Position numbers and translations under genes: made by a program. A stretch of DNA of 20,821 nt. Source: a virus. The stretch covers positions 1-20,821 of the IMG/VR virus record IMGVR_UViG_3300020477_001177. One strand, 5' to 3'. The notes under the pieces are model-generated. The model saw only the letters and a list, made by a program, of their open reading frames with translations, was not told the origin of the DNA and did not search any database. Below, one piece after another: positions 19,822-20,821 of the stretch (within the stretch, counting starts at the first letter, position 1; each line of letters starts with the position of its first letter).

Positions 19822-19997
19822 ACGGAACATACAAACCAAAACAAAGGCCAATTGGCAAAGAGGATGTGGAATATTTAATAGCAGGTATTCAACAGGAATG
19901 CTATTGGGACGACAGAGATGTGAAAACCTGGGACGCAATAAATTCGGGCAAAATAGATTGGAGTGGAGAACGTGTTAGAAGCAAACGAAAGTCTTGA
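19764..19997 (+). CDS. Hypothetical protein, 77 aa, overlapping deformylase
   Basis: A 77-residue protein starting at ATG 19764 inside the deformylase gene, 58 nt before its stop. The frame is open further up to an ATG at 19641, but that part is only a frame-shifted reading of deformylase. The C-terminal part looks like a folded conserved domain (DGTYKPKQRPIGKEDVEYL, QQECYWDDRDVKTWDAI), with a basic start. It overlaps clpA by 26 nt. No family recognised. Position between deformylase and ClpA suggests a small adaptor or regulator in the same process (inference). Confidence 0.66.
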   Translation: MGNGKEEGRKDKKKIWKILDGTYKPKQRPIGKEDVEYLIAGIQQECYWDDRDVKTWDAINSGKIDWSGERVRSKRKS

Positions 19998-20821
19998 AAA
20001 TATATTTGAAAACGCAGTAAGAGAAGCTGAAAAAAGAAAACACGAATACGTAACAATTGAACACGTACTTCTTGCACTAATCAAAGATGAATATATCGGC
20101 ACAACATTAGTTGATTTTAAGGTTCCAGTTGGAACTTTAATAAAAGATGTTGAAGATTATTTAGATACAAAATGTAATGATATTGTAGCAAAAAGTAAAG
20201 ATAAAGTTGTTCCAAGAAAAACTGCTTCATTAGAAAGATTAATGAATAGAGCATTTACTCAAGCACTATTCCAGGGTAGACAAGATGTTAGCTCTATTGA
20301 TATATTAATATCTATATTTTCTGAGAAGAAAAGTTATGCTTCATTCTTTATAAAAAAACATAATGTAAAAAAACAAGATTTAATAGATCTAGTATCTACA
20401 GAAACTATACTTGACGAAGGTATGGCAGTAATGAGTGGGCAACAACCACACCATGGTGGAGAACAAAAATTAAGACCAAATCAAGCAGATAGAATATTAA
20501 AAAGCTATTGTGAAAATTTAAATCAAAAGTATTTTGATAAAAAAATTGATCCTGTTATAGGTAGAGAAGATGAAACAAATCAATTAAAACAGATATTAGC
20601 AAGAAGAAACAAAAATAATGTATTAATTGTAGGTGATCCTGGTGTTGGTAAGACAGCAGTAGTAGAAGGACTTGCTAGACGTATAGCTAAAAACAAACAA
20701 GATGTTCCAGAGTATATTAAGGATCATATTGTTTGGAATTTAGATGTTAATGCCTTAATTGCTGGTAGTAAATTTAGAGGTGACTTTGAAGAAAGATTAA
20801 AACTAATTGTAAACGCATTAG
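19972..20821 (+). CDS. clpA: ClpA-like AAA+ unfoldase, N-terminal part (cut by window end)
   Basis: The frame runs from GTG 19972 to the window end without a stop, giving 283 residues. GTG follows an SD-like TGGAGA (19964-19969). Residues 1-145 form a Clp N domain (LEANESLENIFENAVREAEKRKH, TIEHVLLALIKDE, then ASLERLMNRAFTQALFQGRQD and SSIDILISIFSE). A linker leads to the first AAA+ module: DPVIGREDE, Walker A GDPGVGKT (221-228) and pore loop GSKFRGDFEERL (265-276). ClpA feeds unfolded proteins to the ClpP protease. A full-length phage copy would let the phage direct host proteolysis. Whether the ClpP-docking loop and second module exist cannot be seen. Confidence 0.93.
   Translation, partial: MLEANESLENIFENAVREAEKRKHEYVTIEHVLLALIKDEYIGTTLVDFKVPVGTLIKDVEDYLDTKCNDIVAKSKDKVVPRKTASLERLMNRAFTQALFQGRQDVSSIDILISIFSEKKSYASFFIKKHNVKKQDLIDLVSTETILDEGMAVMSGQQPHHGGEQKLRPNQADRILKSYCENLNQKYFDKKIDPVIGREDETNQLKQILARRNKNNVLIVGDPGVGKTAVVEGLARRIAKNKQDVPEYIKDHIVWNLDVNALIAGSKFRGDFEERLKLIVNAL

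Noticed and set aside
1-20821. tRNA genes, insertion sequences, integrase or attachment sites
   Set aside because: Looked for cloverleaf-like segments, terminal inverted repeats and recombinase motifs; none was convincing by eye.

Overview
The window is a strongly AT-rich stretch of a lytic tailed phage genome, most like the marine T4-related myoviruses that infect cyanobacteria or SAR11-type bacteria. The evidence is a T4-type clamp-loader ATPase (gp44), a T4-type pyrimidine-dimer glycosylase (DenV), a gp31/GroES-like cochaperonin, T4-type late promoter boxes (TAAATA core), tandem GTG-repeat fibre/structural proteins and a HesB/IscA protein. No photosynthesis gene and no tRNA is visible, and base composition points to an AT-rich host. 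A SAR11 host is an inference. Nearly all genes lie on the + strand and are packed tightly, commonly with ATGA or longer overlaps. Only one convincing gene is on the - strand. No stretch of 300 bases lacks a gene.

Region 1 (1-2921) is accessory metabolism: a gene tail cut by the window edge, a radical SAM protein with a Cys-rich C-terminus, a small unknown, an A-type Fe-S carrier, a Rossmann-like GNGESR protein, and a small zinc-ribbon gene converging on it. Region 2 (2951-9385) is virion structure: three tandem proteins sharing an N-terminal block and modular GTG repeats, an 841-residue protein with four Ig-like repeats, and a fourth protein with a diverged N-terminal block. Region 3 (9387-11205) holds conserved unknowns and a stand-alone piece of a bacterial DNA polymerase III alpha subunit.

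Region 4 (11189-14315) is replication, repair and chaperone genes: GroES-like, a zinc-finger protein, a ParB-like protein, a 58-codon membrane protein, denV, an unknown, gp44 and an unknown. Region 5 (14321-18412) starts with two unknowns and continues as a lysis cassette: M15 endolysin, i-spanin, lipoprotein o-spanin, a small unknown, a thermonuclease, a membrane-anchored DUF1353 protein and a two-TM holin candidate. Region 6 (18422-20821) is a proteostasis operon of overlapping genes: dnaJ, peptide deformylase, a small unknown and clpA (cut by the window end).

Two promoter classes can be read. Sigma70-like promoters (TTGACA/G, 16-17 bp, TATAAT or TATTAT) stand before groES, the small membrane gene and dnaJ. 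In each the -10 box ends only 6-8 nt before the start codon, so the transcripts would be leaderless. Late boxes stand before the fibre genes, the 14337 gene, the i-spanin gene and the DUF1353 gene. The dnaJ promoter carries a perfect 7-bp inverted repeat over its -35, which looks like an operator. The most unusual items are the leaderless promoter pattern, the operator-controlled chaperone/deformylase/protease operon, the truncated polymerase III-like protein, and a 23-bp composite promoter element used twice in the lysis cassette.
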